Assembly (NCBI RefSeq): GCF_000286955.2
Contig: NZ_AJYK02000008.1
Location: 62,001 to 126,000, forward strand
Length of the DNA: 64,000 bases
Reading direction: 5' to 3'
DNA from: Vibrio rumoiensis 1S-45
GTDB taxonomy: Bacteria > Pseudomonadota > Gammaproteobacteria > Enterobacterales > Vibrionaceae
Both the position numbers and the translations under genes were made by a program. Shown piece after piece: positions 1 to 8,608 of this stretch (position 1 is the stretch's first letter; every line of letters begins with the position of its first letter). The notes below the pieces were generated by a model. It ran no database searches and was not told the DNA's origin. It worked only from the letters and a program-made list of their open reading frames with translations.

Positions 1-174
1 AGTAATACAATCAATACGGAGCGCGCTCGTAACATGGTTATCTCATTTATGAATATGGGGGGAATAGGATTTCAGACCATCGTATTTCAAAATGGTTCGT
101 AAAAGTAATGAGGCAGAATGTAGCACAATATACTTAACATTGGTTAATGGTGGTTGTGAGCAAGGTGAGAATGA

Positions 175-203
175 AAAAGGGAAAGCGGCTGACTTTCCCT
201 TTT
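175..203 (-). terminator. Rho-independent terminator downstream of dcuA
   Basis: An 11-bp perfect inverted repeat (AAAAGGGAAAG at 175-185 and CTTTCCCTTTT at 193-203) has a 7-nt loop. On the minus strand it is followed by a short T run, so it would end dcuA transcription. It is nearly symmetric and could also act on a plus-strand transcript entering from the left edge. Confidence 0.7.
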
Positions 204-236
204 GGTGTTTGGGCTTAGATTTTTATCTAAAGATGG

Positions 237-1535
237 TTATAAAAATAATCCACCAAATACAAAGCCAAGTGCCACGGAAGATGAAATGGTGACGACCCCA
301 GGGATCATAAAGGGATGGTTAAATACCCATTTTCCAATGCGAGTTGAGCCAGTGTCATCCATTTCAACTGCTGCGAGTAAGGTTGGGTAGGTTGGCAGAA
401 CAAACAACGCACTGACCGCAGCAAAAGAAGCCACCGCGGTTAATGGGGCTACACCAATCGCAAGAGCAGCCGGCATTAATGCCGTCGTGGTTGCGCCTTG
501 TGAGTAAAGCAACATAGATGCAAAGAAGAGGGTTACTGCCAGCATCCAAGGGTACTGTTGTAATAAGTCACCGGCAAAATGTTTAATTTCCACTAAGTGA
601 CTCGACACAAACGTATCGCCAAGCCAAGCGACACCTAGTACACAAATACAAGCACTCATACCTGAACGGAATGTAGCCGCAGAGCTGATTTTACCAGCAT
701 CAATCTTACACAGTGTGACGATGGCCGCCGCCGCCGTTAACATAATAGCCATGATCGCTTGGTTACGATCAATGTGAGGGTTTTGGATGATGCCGACAGA
801 GCCACTGATTAAAGTGGCGTAAGCGACAACAAATACAATGGCAGCGGCAAAAATGTATACCGAATATTTTGCGGCACTTGTTACGTCTGCTTTTTTGCTG
901 CTTTTGAGTTGGATTAAGCCTTTGGCCATGCGGTCTTGATAAATCGGGTCATCTTTAAGCTCACACCCCATAAAATTCGCCACAAAAGCGCCAATCATAC
1001 AAGCAAGGAAAGTGGTGGGAATACACACTAATAATAAGTGTAAATAGCTGACACCAAGAGGCTCCAAAATACCCGCAAAGAACACAACCGCAGCCGAAAT
1101 TGGTGAAGCTGTAATCGCGATTTGCGAAGCGATAACCGCAATCGATAACGGACGAGAAGGACGAACGCCTTGCTCTTTTGCCACTTCTGCAATTACCGGC
1201 AAGGTTGAAAAAGCAGTATGTCCAGTACCGGCTAATAGCGTCATTAGGTAAGTCACAATCGGCGCGTAGAAGGTAATACGTTTGGGATTCTTACGTAAAA
1301 ATTGTTCAGCCAATTGAACTAACCAATCCATCCCTCCGGCGACTTGCATAGCGGCAATAGCAGTAATAACCGATGCGATGATTAAGATAACATCAACCGG
1401 GATCGTACCGGCATCGACGCCAAAAAACATAGTGAGGACGACCACACCTGCGCCACCGGCAAAACCTATGCCGATACCGCCAATTCTGGCCCCGAGATAA
1501 ATAAACAATAAAACGATTAAAAGTTGTAAAAACAT
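237..1535 (-). CDS. dcuA: Anaerobic C4-dicarboxylate transporter DcuA
   Basis: This 432-residue inner-membrane antiporter exchanges C4-dicarboxylates such as fumarate, malate, aspartate and succinate. It is hydrophobic throughout with about ten predicted membrane segments. The N-terminal GARIGGIGIGFAGG stretch, the AMQVAGG motif near residue 65, the AGTGH segment near 103, and the C-terminal MDDTGSTRIGKWVFNHPF region match DcuA more closely than DcuB as I recall them. It lies 217 bp downstream of aspA on the same strand, the usual pairing: aspartate ammonia-lyase makes fumarate from aspartate. A terminator between the two suggests dcuA also has its own promoter. Length is normal for the family. 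Confidence 0.93.
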   Translation of the reverse strand: MFLQLLIVLLFIYLGARIGGIGIGFAGGAGVVVLTMFFGVDAGTIPVDVILIIASVITAIAAMQVAGGMDWLVQLAEQFLRKNPKRITFYAPIVTYLMTLLAGTGHTAFSTLPVIAEVAKEQGVRPSRPLSIAVIASQIAITASPISAAVVFFAGILEPLGVSYLHLLLVCIPTTFLACMIGAFVANFMGCELKDDPIYQDRMAKGLIQLKSSKKADVTSAAKYSVYIFAAAIVFVVAYATLISGSVGIIQNPHIDRNQAIMAIMLTAAAAIVTLCKIDAGKISSAATFRSGMSACICVLGVAWLGDTFVSSHLVEIKHFAGDLLQQYPWMLAVTLFFASMLLYSQGATTTALMPAALAIGVAPLTAVASFAAVSALFVLPTYPTLLAAVEMDDTGSTRIGKWVFNHPFMIPGVVTISSSVALGFVFGGLFL

Positions 1536-1713
1536 AAGATGTTTTCCTTCAAAGTCATAAATTAACCTGAGTTATCGACAAGTCAGTGAGTGAAAATAGT
1601 ATCGATAAGTCGCGTTAATCTAAGGGGTGAAAAATATTTCAGAGCCGCTGAGCGTCTTTAGTATTGGTGTTTTAAAGCGTTTTACAAGTTACTGTAGTAA
1701 GTGAGCGATGAAA

Positions 1714-1736
1714 AAGGGAGCTTAAAACGCTCCCTT
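1714..1736 (-). terminator. Rho-independent terminator downstream of aspA
   Basis: AAGGGAGC (1714-1721) pairs perfectly with GCTCCCTT (1729-1736) across a 7-nt loop, followed by T residues on the minus strand. It sits 17 bp past the aspA stop codon. Confidence 0.75.
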
Positions 1737-1752
1737 AATGGTTCCATATTCT

Positions 1753-3198
1753 TTAGTTGTAGCGTTTTGCTTTGTACTGAGGGTGCATTAAGTTCTCTGG
1801 TGAGAAAATCTCATCCAATTGATCTTCTGTGAGTAGTCCACGGTCTAGCACTATTTCTCGTACACTCTTACCGGTTTCGGCGCAAATCTTACCAACAATA
1901 TCCCCTTCATGGTGACCAATGTACGGGTTCAAGTAAGTTACGATACCGATAGAGTTGTAGACGTAAGCTTCACAGACTTCTTTATTAACTGTAATGCCAT
2001 CAATACATTTGTCACGTAGGTTCACACAAGCATTTTTCAGAATTTCTAATGATTCAAACATACATTGTGCAATCACAGGTTCCATCACGTTTAATTGTAA
2101 TTGACCGCCTTCTGCCGCAAACGAAAGTGCGGTGTCGTTTCCTAACACTTTAAAGCACACTTGGTTAACCACTTCAGGGATCACTGGGTTTACTTTAGCC
2201 GGCATAATAGAAGAGCCTGCTTGAAGTTCAGGTAAGTTTAGCTCATTTAAACCAGCGCGAGGACCAGATGAAAGTAGTCGTAAGTCATTACAAATTTTAG
2301 ATAATTTCACGGCAAGACGTTTAAGTGCACCATGCGCCATCACGTAGGCACCACAGTCAGAGGTTGCTTCAATTAAATCTTCTGCTGGGACACATTCAAA
2401 ACCAGTCACTTCAGAAAGATGTTTCACCGCCAGTGCTTGATATTCAGGTGCGGCATTCAGCCCAGTCCCGATAGCCGTAGCCCCTAAGTTGACCTCTAAT
2501 AGCAGTTTTGAAATGTATTGAAGGTTACGAACTTCTTCATTTAATGTCACTGACCAAGCGTGGAACTCTTGGCCAACGGTCATTGGTACGGCGTCTTGCA
2601 GCTGAGTACGACCCATTTTAATGATGGTATCAAACTCTTGGCTTTTCAGATCAAACGCCCCTTTTAGGTATTCGACGGCTTCAATGGTTTTCATAATGCT
2701 GGTGTAAACCGAGATGCGAAAACCCGTAGGGTAAGCACAGTTGGTGGATTGGCTCTTGTTGACATGATCATTCGGATTAATGATGTCATATTCGCCTTTT
2801 TCTTTGCCCATTAATTCTAGTGCAAGGTTAGCAATGACTTCATTGGTGTTCATATTGACAGAAGTACCAGCGCCACCCTGGAAAACGTCTGATGGGAATT
2901 GATCCATGCATTTTCCAGTACTTAAAATTACATCACAAGCTTGGATAATGTAGTCACTGATGTCGGCGGGTAATACGCCGATTTCTTTATTGGCTAATGT
3001 AGCGGCTTTTTTGGTCATCACCATGCCACGAACAAATTCAGGCACATCAGAAATGGTGACTTTAGATATGTTGAAATTTTCGACTGCGCGAACGGTATGG
3101 ATACCATAATAAGCATCGACTGGTACTTCACGAGTGCCGAGTAAATCTTCTTCAATACGGAATTGTTGAACAGGGGTGTCTATGATAGAGGTTGTCAT
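1753..3198 (-). CDS. aspA: Aspartate ammonia-lyase (aspartase)
   Basis: Aspartase reversibly converts L-aspartate to fumarate and ammonia in the cytoplasm and feeds anaerobic fumarate respiration. The 481-residue protein has the fumarase/aspartase superfamily signature [11 protein letters not shown] near residue 325 and the early DLLGTREVP segment. The substrate-loop region [15 protein letters not shown] near 107-121 and TNCAYPTG near 153 are also present. Length agrees with E. coli AspA (478 residues). dcuA lies directly downstream. The minus-strand leader beyond 3199 is long and shares its intergenic region with fxsA. Confidence 0.96.
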   Translation of the reverse strand: MTTSIIDTPVQQFRIEEDLLGTREVPVDAYYGIHTVRAVENFNISKVTISDVPEFVRGMVMTKKAATLANKEIGVLPADISDYIIQACDVILSTGKCMDQFPSDVFQGGAGTSVNMNTNEVIANLALELMGKEKGEYDIINPNDHVNKSQSTNCAYPTGFRISVYTSIMKTIEAVEYLKGAFDLKSQEFDTIIKMGRTQLQDAVPMTVGQEFHAWSVTLNEEVRNLQYISKLLLEVNLGATAIGTGLNAAPEYQALAVKHLSEVTGFECVPAEDLIEATSDCGAYVMAHGALKRLAVKLSKICNDLRLLSSGPRAGLNELNLPELQAGSSIMPAKVNPVIPEVVNQVCFKVLGNDTALSFAAEGGQLQLNVMEPVIAQCMFESLEILKNACVNLRDKCIDGITVNKEVCEAYVYNSIGIVTYLNPYIGHHEGDIVGKICAETGKSVREIVLDRGLLTEDQLDEIFSPENLMHPQYKAKRYN

Positions 3199-3480
3199 TG
3201 GATAGATCCTATAAGCATTAAAACGCTAATAAATAAAATTATTTTGGCCGAACTTGCTTAGAATCCATTCACTGCATACGGTCTTGCTTTTGTTACGGTA
3301 ATAATACCCCTTTAGAGGTGGAAAAATAGATCATAGATCAAACTTTCATCTGCATTTATGACCTTTTCAGCAGATTGATTTATCTTTGCTATCAATATGT
3401 TTATAAGTTGTTCAGTTTTGGTCAATAGTTACGTTTTGATATGGTTAAAATTTGTTGTCTGTGGATGGAAGGCATACACT
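3199..3480. other. Divergent aspA / fxsA regulatory region
   Basis: This gene-free stretch carries the promoter of aspA (minus strand) and possibly that of fxsA. A short direct repeat, TAGATCA twice in tandem at about 3327-3340, is visible. It resembles no regulator consensus well enough to name it (weak for both FNR and CRP). No supportable coding sequence is present. Confidence 0.35.
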
Positions 3481-3613
3481 GGGTATCTACTCTTCTTACT
3501 TGAAGTTGCAGCTTTGTTAACAGCGTTTATTCGCCTCAATCGCAAGTCGAGCTATGTTCATGGGGGCTCATTTATTTGTCGCCTTACTGCAACGTCAATT
3601 ACTTTGGGTATAC
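3481..3613. repeat. ERIC-like intergenic repeat unit upstream of fxsA
   Basis: This element of about 133 bp has a central imperfect palindrome. ACTTGAAGTTGCAG (3498-3511) is matched in inverted form by CTGCAACGTCAATT (3587-3600), at 12 of 14 positions. GGGTAT occurs near both ends (3481-3486 and 3605-3610) in the same orientation. Internal segments at about 3530-3548 and 3551-3570 resemble the conserved core of enterobacterial repetitive intergenic consensus (ERIC/IRU) elements, which I know as common in Vibrio. It ends only about 12 nt before the fxsA ribosome binding site, so it would be transcribed as part of the fxsA leader if the promoter lies upstream. Confidence 0.7.
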
Positions 3614-3634
3614 CACTAACTACTGGAGGTGCAT

Positions 3635-4120
3635 GTGTTTCCGATTTTAGTCATTTTATTTATTTGTGTTCCCATCATTGAAATTGCCTTATTTATTCAA
3701 GTGGGTGGCCTTATTGGTTTGTGGCCGACCATTGCGATTGTTTTAATTACCGCATTTGTTGGTGCATCCTTAGTTCGTAGCCAAGGTATTCAAACATTGA
3801 TGTCGGTGCAATCTCGTTTGCAGCAGGGGGAATTGCCCGCGCAACAAATTATTGAAGGTGTGATGCTTGCTGTGGCAGGGGTATTACTATTGACTCCGGG
3901 CTTTATGACCGATGCACTAGGAATGCTGACATTACTGCCAGCGCCAAGAGCTGCGATAGCAAAACAATTGATGAAGCGAGTGAAAATCAATACTAGCGCT
4001 AATTTTGGTGGAGGATTTCACCAAGATCCATTTGGCCCTTCTGAGCACGATCAGCAAGGCGATATATTTGAAGGTGAGTATGAGAAGAAAGCCGATGAAG
4101 ATAAGAGAATAAACAAGTAG
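3635..4120 (+). CDS. fxsA: FxsA family membrane protein
   Basis: FxsA is a small inner-membrane protein of unclear function; overproduction of E. coli FxsA (YjeG) relieves F-exclusion of phage T7. The N-terminal half has hydrophobic helices with the family pattern PIIEIALFIQVGG, LVRSQG near residue 48 and the LLLTPGFMTDALG segment near residue 90. The C-terminal tail is polar, rich in glycine, acid and lysine. I chose GTG 3635 because GGAGG at 3625-3629 gives a 5-nt spacing. An in-frame GTG at 3629 overlaps that Shine-Dalgarno sequence. The predicted length is 161 residues. An ERIC-like element lies immediately upstream. Confidence 0.88.
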   Translation: MFPILVILFICVPIIEIALFIQVGGLIGLWPTIAIVLITAFVGASLVRSQGIQTLMSVQSRLQQGELPAQQIIEGVMLAVAGVLLLTPGFMTDALGMLTLLPAPRAAIAKQLMKRVKINTSANFGGGFHQDPFGPSEHDQQGDIFEGEYEKKADEDKRINK

Positions 4121-4206
4121 GTGTAGAGCGGGAGCGAGCTCCGTTAAGGGTTACTTTAAGTGAGTCGTGATCGAAATTATCGTTTCCGTATCTATTTACG
4201 AATACA

Positions 4207-4238
4207 AAAAAGACAAGAGTGCAGGCTCTTGTCTTTTG
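4207..4238 (+). terminator. Rho-independent terminator between fxsA and trmL
   Basis: AGACAAGAG (4211-4219) pairs with CTCTTGTCT (4226-4234), extended by flanking A and T runs. The genes on either side converge, so it probably serves both strands. Confidence 0.75.
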
Positions 4239-4280
4239 CTTTTTCTAGGGACTAAGAACGATAAAATTCGTTCCTGTTTT

Positions 4281-4760
4281 CTAAATTGCCCCTTCAAACC
4301 CCATTTGTCGCCATGCTTCAAACGCAATAATGGCAACGGCATTGGATAAGTTCAAACTGCGACTGTCTGGCATCATCGGAATGCGTATACGCTGTTCCAT
4401 TGGTAAAGCTTCAATGGTATCCGCCGGTAAGCCGCGTGTTTCAGGGCCAAATAATAAAATGTCACCTGACTGGAATTTTGCATCGACATGATGGCCAGTG
4501 GTCTTAGTAGTGCAGGCAAAGATACGGAAATCGTCACCTTTTTCTTGTTGTAAGTATTCGATAAATGCTGCGTAATCTTTATGGCGCTTTACGTGTGCTA
4601 AATCGTGATAATCCAAGCCCGCTCGACGTAATTTTTTTTCTTCTAAATCAAATCCAAGTGGCTCTATTAAATGCAGATTGGCCCCACAGTTAGCGCAAAG
4701 GCGGATGATATTACCAGTGTTAGGGGCGATTTCTGGTTCAAATAAAGCAATGTCGAACAT
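4281..4760 (-). CDS. trmL: tRNA (cytidine/uridine-2'-O-)-methyltransferase TrmL
   Basis: TrmL is a SPOUT-class methyltransferase that adds the 2'-O-methyl group at wobble position 34 of leucine tRNAs. The 159-residue protein shows the SPOUT motifs in order: [17 protein letters not shown] at the N-terminus, [10 protein letters not shown] near 45, FGPETRGLP near 107 and [16 protein letters not shown] near 127. The last two form the trefoil-knot SAM site. I start at 4760 (protein start [11 protein letters not shown]), which matches the E. coli N-terminus. An in-frame start 36 nt upstream would add a non-conserved segment. It converges with fxsA and lies downstream of cpxA. Confidence 0.94.
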   Translation of the reverse strand: MFDIALFEPEIAPNTGNIIRLCANCGANLHLIEPLGFDLEEKKLRRAGLDYHDLAHVKRHKDYAAFIEYLQQEKGDDFRIFACTTKTTGHHVDAKFQSGDILLFGPETRGLPADTIEALPMEQRIRIPMMPDSRSLNLSNAVAIIAFEAWRQMGFEGAI

Positions 4761-4798
4761 AGAGTTACTCAAATAGTTAATAAGAAAGTGCGGCAAAG

Positions 4799-4823
4799 TA
4801 TATACCTAAGTCACTTCAAGTTG
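4799..4823. repeat. Fragment resembling the terminal repeat of a Vibrio intergenic element
   Basis: TATACCTAAGTCACTTCAAG (4801-4820) closely resembles the terminal repeats of the 7040-7302 element. It stands alone between cpxA and trmL, so it looks like a remnant end. Confidence 0.4.
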
Positions 4824-4838
4824 CGAGTACCCTAAGAG

Positions 4839-6203
4839 CTAAACGCTGGTGGGCAGCTTAATATCAACGGCTAATCCACCATGTTGGCTTCTTCTCGCTT
4901 TAATGGTGCCGTTATGATGCACAATCGCATTTTGAGTTATTGCAAGCCCAAGACCCGCGCCACCACTGTCACGATCACGCGCTGCCGAAACACGATAAAA
5001 AGGTCTAAATATGGCATCTAACTCGTGTTCTTCTACACCTTCGCCATCGTCTTCAATGGTTATCGTAATCATGTTATTACGCTGGGAAAAATTAACCCAA
5101 ATACCATGTAAACTGTAGCGAATCGCATTTCGAATCACATTTTCAACGGCGCTGGTGAGTAAGTTGGGATTACCCGTTAAATAACCATTCGGTATCGGGT
5201 TGCAATGTAATGTTTTGCCTTGTTGCTCTGCCTCAAATTGTCCATCATCAATAACATCTGACCAAAGCTCTGAGGCGGGTAGGTGTTGTCTGATTTGGTG
5301 GGCATCGATTTGCCGACGAGACAGTTCAAGTAACTCGTTGATCATTTTTTCCAAACGTTCGGCTTCGGTATCAATACGGGTGAGCTCTGCGCTGCCACCT
5401 TGTTTGCGTATGGCTAAGGCATTCGCCATACGTAAACGTGTGAGTGGGGAGCGTAATTCGTGTGAGATGTCTGACAGTAAACGTTGTTGTTCGGAAATTT
5501 TATTATTAATCGACAACACCATTTGGTTAAAACTTGCGCCCGCTTGCTTAAATTCATTCGGGCCTTTTTCTAATTCTGGGTCGACTTCTAATTCACCTCT
5601 TGCCACTTTTTGTGCGGCTTTTTCTAAACGCATTGCAGGCTTGCTTAATGCCCATGCTAGCCATAAAAGTAAAGGTGTACTGGTTAGCATAACCGCGAGC
5701 AATAGCTGGAAGGGGCGATCAAGCAGTTGTAATATGAAAGGGGGTTGATGCCAACGAATACTGAAATACATGTGAAGTTTCTGTTTGGCGATAATAACTG
5801 GAATTGGACCTGCAATCATTACCTTGCCATACAAGCGTTGCTGAGGAAGCTCAGATTTATCGGCTAAGGTAATAAAGTTATTTAATGCTTTTTGGCGAAA
5901 GCCGTTTGATGAGTTAAGCCAATTACCGTCAATGTCAGTAAAGTAATAATTAAACTTACTATGGTCATCATTACTTTGATTGATTTGCCTAATTGATCTC
6001 AATGCAGAGTTTGCATTTTGGTATTTTTGTGTAATGTCTTGACCCGACTCTTGCATTAATTTGAGTGGGCCGGTAGGGATATCATGCAGTTGTCTTGGGT
6101 CGAGTTGAGATGCGGCTAAAATGGCGAATACTACTAACAGCATGGTTAACCAGAAAATGGCAAAAATACGACCGTATAGGCTAGAGATTTTTGGCAAATT
6201 CAT
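4839..6203 (-). CDS. cpxA: Envelope stress sensor histidine kinase CpxA
   Basis: CpxA senses misfolded envelope proteins and adhesion stress and phosphorylates CpxR. The 454 residues comprise a first membrane helix (about 12-30), a periplasmic sensor of about 130 residues, a second helix (about 163-185) and a HAMP linker. The HisKA domain has the phospho-acceptor motif DISHELRSPLTRLR. The HATPase domain has ENVIRNAIRYS, DDGEGV and GGAGLGLAI. The start ATG overlaps the cpxR stop by one nucleotide (TAATG), so the two are translationally coupled. Length is typical of CpxA (457 in E. coli). Confidence 0.94.
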   Translation of the reverse strand: MNLPKISSLYGRIFAIFWLTMLLVVFAILAASQLDPRQLHDIPTGPLKLMQESGQDITQKYQNANSALRSIRQINQSNDDHSKFNYYFTDIDGNWLNSSNGFRQKALNNFITLADKSELPQQRLYGKVMIAGPIPVIIAKQKLHMYFSIRWHQPPFILQLLDRPFQLLLAVMLTSTPLLLWLAWALSKPAMRLEKAAQKVARGELEVDPELEKGPNEFKQAGASFNQMVLSINNKISEQQRLLSDISHELRSPLTRLRMANALAIRKQGGSAELTRIDTEAERLEKMINELLELSRRQIDAHQIRQHLPASELWSDVIDDGQFEAEQQGKTLHCNPIPNGYLTGNPNLLTSAVENVIRNAIRYSLHGIWVNFSQRNNMITITIEDDGEGVEEHELDAIFRPFYRVSAARDRDSGGAGLGLAITQNAIVHHNGTIKARRSQHGGLAVDIKLPTSV

Positions 6204-6892
6204 TATTTATCCTCAACCATCAAATAGCCTCGTCCACGTAAGGTTTTGATCAGCGGTTTATCATTATTATGTTCCGATAGTTTTTTACGCAAATTAGAAA
6301 CATGCATATCAATGGCGCGATCAAATGGGCTCAATCGTTTTCCGAGCACTTCTAAGCTTAATGTTTCTTTGCTGATTGACTCACCCATATTCTTCAAGAA
6401 ATAATCTAATAAAGAAAACTCAGTAGTGGTCAAATCCAGCAGCTTGCCGTTTAAGTAGGCTTCTTGTTTACCAGGAAAAACTTGCAGCCCATGTGGCGGT
6501 GGTGTATGGCTCTCTTCCTCTATTTTATTCGTTTGCTGAGTACGACGTAAGATCGCACGAATGCGAGCCAGCAGTTCTCGGTCACTAAATGGTTTCGGTA
6601 GATAGTCATCGGCCCCTAACTCCAATCCAATGACGCGATCAACCTCTTCACCTTTTGCTGTGAGCATTAATACCGGTGTTTGCCAATGCTGGCGAAGTTG
6701 TTTAAGCATTTCCATGCCATTCATTTTCGGCATCATAAAATCAAGAAGAATAAGGTTAACGCTCTCATTAACGGCTTCCAATCCTTCCAAACCATTGTGT
6801 GCTTGAGACACAGTAAAACCTTCTAACGTGAGAATATCCTCAAGTAATGCAGTCAGTTCAGTGTCGTCATCGACTAAAAGAATGTGGGTCAT
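6203..6892 (-). CDS. cpxR: Response regulator CpxR
   Basis: CpxR is an OmpR/PhoB-class DNA-binding regulator activated by CpxA. The 229 residues comprise a receiver domain (phospho-acceptor Asp in LILLDFMMPKMNG near residue 51, acidic pair near the N-terminus, switch Thr in MLTAKG and Lys in YLPKPF). A winged-helix domain follows, with RAIDMHVSNLRKKL and TLRGRGYLM. It is the first gene of the cpxRA operon. A perfect CpxR box 95-109 bp upstream of its start implies autoregulation. Confidence 0.95.
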   Translation of the reverse strand: MTHILLVDDDTELTALLEDILTLEGFTVSQAHNGLEGLEAVNESVNLILLDFMMPKMNGMEMLKQLRQHWQTPVLMLTAKGEEVDRVIGLELGADDYLPKPFSDRELLARIRAILRRTQQTNKIEEESHTPPPHGLQVFPGKQEAYLNGKLLDLTTTEFSLLDYFLKNMGESISKETLSLEVLGKRLSPFDRAIDMHVSNLRKKLSEHNNDKPLIKTLRGRGYLMVEDK

Positions 6893-6986
6893 AATGTGCC
6901 TTTAAGTGAATAAAGAAAGGTGAGTGGAGTTAACTATGAGGTGATTATCTCTGTTTTTACAAGAAAAACGACCATTTTGACACCGA

Positions 6987-7001
6987 TTTACACTGTTTTA
7001 C
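6987..7001 (-). promoter_or_regulatory. CpxR box upstream of cpxR
   Basis: Read on the minus strand, the sequence GTAAAACAGTGTAAA is an exact match to the CpxR consensus GTAAA-N5-GTAAA. A further TTTAC half-site occurs on the plus strand at 7018-7022. In enterobacteria one such region serves both cpxRA and the divergent cpxP. Confidence 0.8.
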
Positions 7002-7039
7002 GCAAGCAATACACCTATTTACATTGCAGGATCTATTCT

Positions 7040-7302
7040 ATACCCAAGTAATCTCAAGATGTGAGTTTCAGCGAGAATAAAACAAGCTTTAAGCAAGGCA
7101 AATTGAATACGATGATAGTTGTCTATCTCTATTCAGTTTAACGCAGAGTAAAGCTTGTTTTAACTCGCCCTTCGGGAGCGTCATTCAATCTTTTATACGT
7201 CGGCAGATTCGTTTGAAAGGTGACAACATTCCGCTCAAATCTTTCTTGTCTAAAAGGTTGGATGAGGGCTCTGAATTCTGCATCTTGAGGTTACTTGGGT
7301 AT
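7040..7302. repeat. 263-bp MITE-like repeat with 22-bp terminal inverted repeats
   Basis: The left end (7040-7061, beginning ATACCCAAGTAA) and the right end (7281-7302) are inverted repeats matching at 21 of 22 positions. A second, inner inverted repeat lies around AACAAGCTTT and AAAGCTTGTT. There is no coding capacity for a transposase, so it resembles a non-autonomous miniature element. Similar ends recur elsewhere in the window (4799-4823). It is inserted between the CpxR box and cpxP. Confidence 0.75.
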
Positions 7303-7376
7303 GCAACATAACAACGAAGCACGAAACGTTAAATCAAATGTGCTTAATTATATCCATGATGAAAAGGTAGATGATT

Positions 7377-7910
7377 ATGAAATCAATTATGAAGAAAAGT
7401 ATTCTTGTGTTACTAGCCGCTCCTCTTGCTTTCGGTTCAGTATCAGCATTAGCTGCTGATCATGGAGATCAACACAAGCCTGGTGGTAAGCATGGTCAAA
7501 AATGTGGCATGGGAATGGAACGTGGTATTTGGAAAAAGCTCGACTTAACGGATGCGCAAAAAACACAATTAAAAGAATTGCGCCAAAAAGATCGCGAAGC
7601 AATGAAAGCGAATGGCCAATCACATAAACAAGCGATGAAAGCTGACCGTGAGAAAATGGACAGTTTAGTGATGGCAGATAAATTTGATGAAAGTGCGGTA
7701 CGTACTTTGACGCAAAAGATGGCCGATGCAAGTGTTGATATGAAAGTGTCTTTTGCTAAAGACCGTAATGAAATGTTCAACGTGTTAACGCCAGAGCAAA
7801 AAGCCGAGTTTAAAAAGCTGAAAGGTGAACAACATCAGCAATGCATGGAAAAAATGCAAAAGATGAAAGAGCGTAAAGAGGCTCACGCTGATAAAAAAGC
7901 CGCAAACTAA
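7377..7910 (+). CDS. cpxP: Periplasmic CpxP/Spy family stress protein
   Basis: CpxP-type proteins are periplasmic helical-hairpin chaperones that inhibit CpxA and deliver misfolded proteins to DegP. The protein has a signal peptide (MKKSILVLLAAPLAFGSVSALAA) and two LTxxQ motifs, LTDAQ near residue 53 and LTPEQ near 138. The rest is highly charged helical sequence with a Lys-rich tail. I chose ATG 7377 because AAGG at 7364-7367 gives a 9-nt spacing. ATG 7371, two codons earlier, is only 3 nt from that site. Divergent position next to cpxRA supports CpxP over Spy. Length is 177 residues, slightly long for the family. Confidence 0.88.
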   Translation: MKSIMKKSILVLLAAPLAFGSVSALAADHGDQHKPGGKHGQKCGMGMERGIWKKLDLTDAQKTQLKELRQKDREAMKANGQSHKQAMKADREKMDSLVMADKFDESAVRTLTQKMADASVDMKVSFAKDRNEMFNVLTPEQKAEFKKLKGEQHQQCMEKMQKMKERKEAHADKKAAN

Positions 7911-8028
7911 TTTGCGACGATTTTAAAGGCTATATTGAGCTAATCTATAGCTCCTAATTTGTAAGAAGCAATCATTTGGGTGGTTGCTTTTTTATTGGAT
8001 GCGGATTGGGTTATAAATAAAAACCTAA

Positions 8029-8065
8029 CAAAAGAAAAACCCCGAGGAGCAAAAGCTCTTCGGGG
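8029..8065 (-). terminator. Terminator of the CsrB-family RNA
   Basis: On the minus strand GCTCCTCGGGG and CCCCGAAGAGC form an 11-bp stem (8040-8050 with 8055-8065, one G-T pair) around a 4-nt loop. Runs of T follow at 8039-8035 and 8033-8029. Confidence 0.85.
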
Positions 8066-8455
8066 CTATAGTCTTACTCGCAGCAATCCGGCTACTAATA
8101 GTGCTCCATGCATCAAATCCTTGATAGCAGTGCTGTATCCTTCAGCGTATTCCTTTTCATCGCCATCCTAGCGGTGTCCTTGGCCTTATCCTAGCCTGCT
8201 AATTCATCCTAATTAGCGCGCATCACTTGTTCCATGAGCGGTGTCCATTACATCATCCTGATGTTTATTCCATGCCTCAATCCTGAGGTGTCCATTGTCT
8301 TTCCTTAGTCATTACCATCCTAGTAATGATTTGCGTCCATTCAATGTCCATTTTGCTCCGTGCTGGTGGCTCTATCCTAAGCAACCAAATCTTCATCCTG
8401 AAGATGACCTATCCTTGGGTCTTTCCTGTTCCTGTCAGCATCCTTCCGACAGGGT
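8033..8455 (-). ncRNA. csrB: CsrB/CsrC-family CsrA-sequestering small RNA
   Basis: This RNA would titrate the translational regulator CsrA (RsmA), relieving repression of CsrA targets. On the minus strand I count about 27 GGA triplets in 423 nt. Many are AGGAT loops closed by short perfect stems: CATC-AGGA-TGATG near 8252, CTTC-AGGA-TGAAG near 8400 and GCTAATT/AATTAGC around 8208. The 3' part contains GTAGCCGGATTGCTGCGAG, nearly identical to the conserved end of E. coli CsrB as I know it, followed by a strong terminator. The 5' end is inferred: a possible -35 (TTGTTC, 8485-8480) and -10 (TAATAT, 8463-8458), spaced 16 nt, put the start near 8450-8455. An alternative -10 (TATAAT, 8529-8524) would give a longer RNA. 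Vibrio carries several such RNAs, so B versus C or D is not decided. Confidence 0.92.
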
Positions 8456-8608
8456 TAATATTACGCAGATACTAAAACGGAACAATAGCGTGACTTCAAA
8501 TTTCTTAAACAAAAGTCGTAGTCATTATAGTGGTTTTGTTATGAATCAATAGGTTATGTTTTTATTGGTATGTATTTATGATGGTTAAATATTGTTTTTC
8601 GCACTGAT

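Noticed and set aside
1..102. Open frame at the left edge ending TAA at 100-102 (SNTINTERARNMVISF...), or a minus-strand gene starting at 35 (MLRARSVLIVLL).
   Set aside because: Only about 100 bases are visible. Neither translation is recognisable and neither has a clear ribosome site, so no gene can be supported.
3320..3350. Possible FNR or CRP site in the aspA leader (direct TAGATCA repeats).
   Set aside because: It keeps only one half of either consensus, and the repeats are direct rather than inverted.
3397..3681. Open frame of 94 codons upstream of and overlapping fxsA.
   Set aside because: It runs through the ERIC-like repeat and into fxsA in another frame; its coding appearance is explained by the repeat.
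8080..8460. Regularly spaced short repeats that could suggest a CRISPR array.
   Set aside because: The repeats are 4-7 bp stems of differing sequence with GGA loops, not identical 25-40 bp repeats with spacers, and no cas genes occur. The CsrB family explains them.
8295..8552. Plus-strand open frame of 85 codons downstream of cpxP.
   Set aside because: It is antisense to the CsrB-family RNA; its repeated His-Pro pattern comes from the GGAT motifs.
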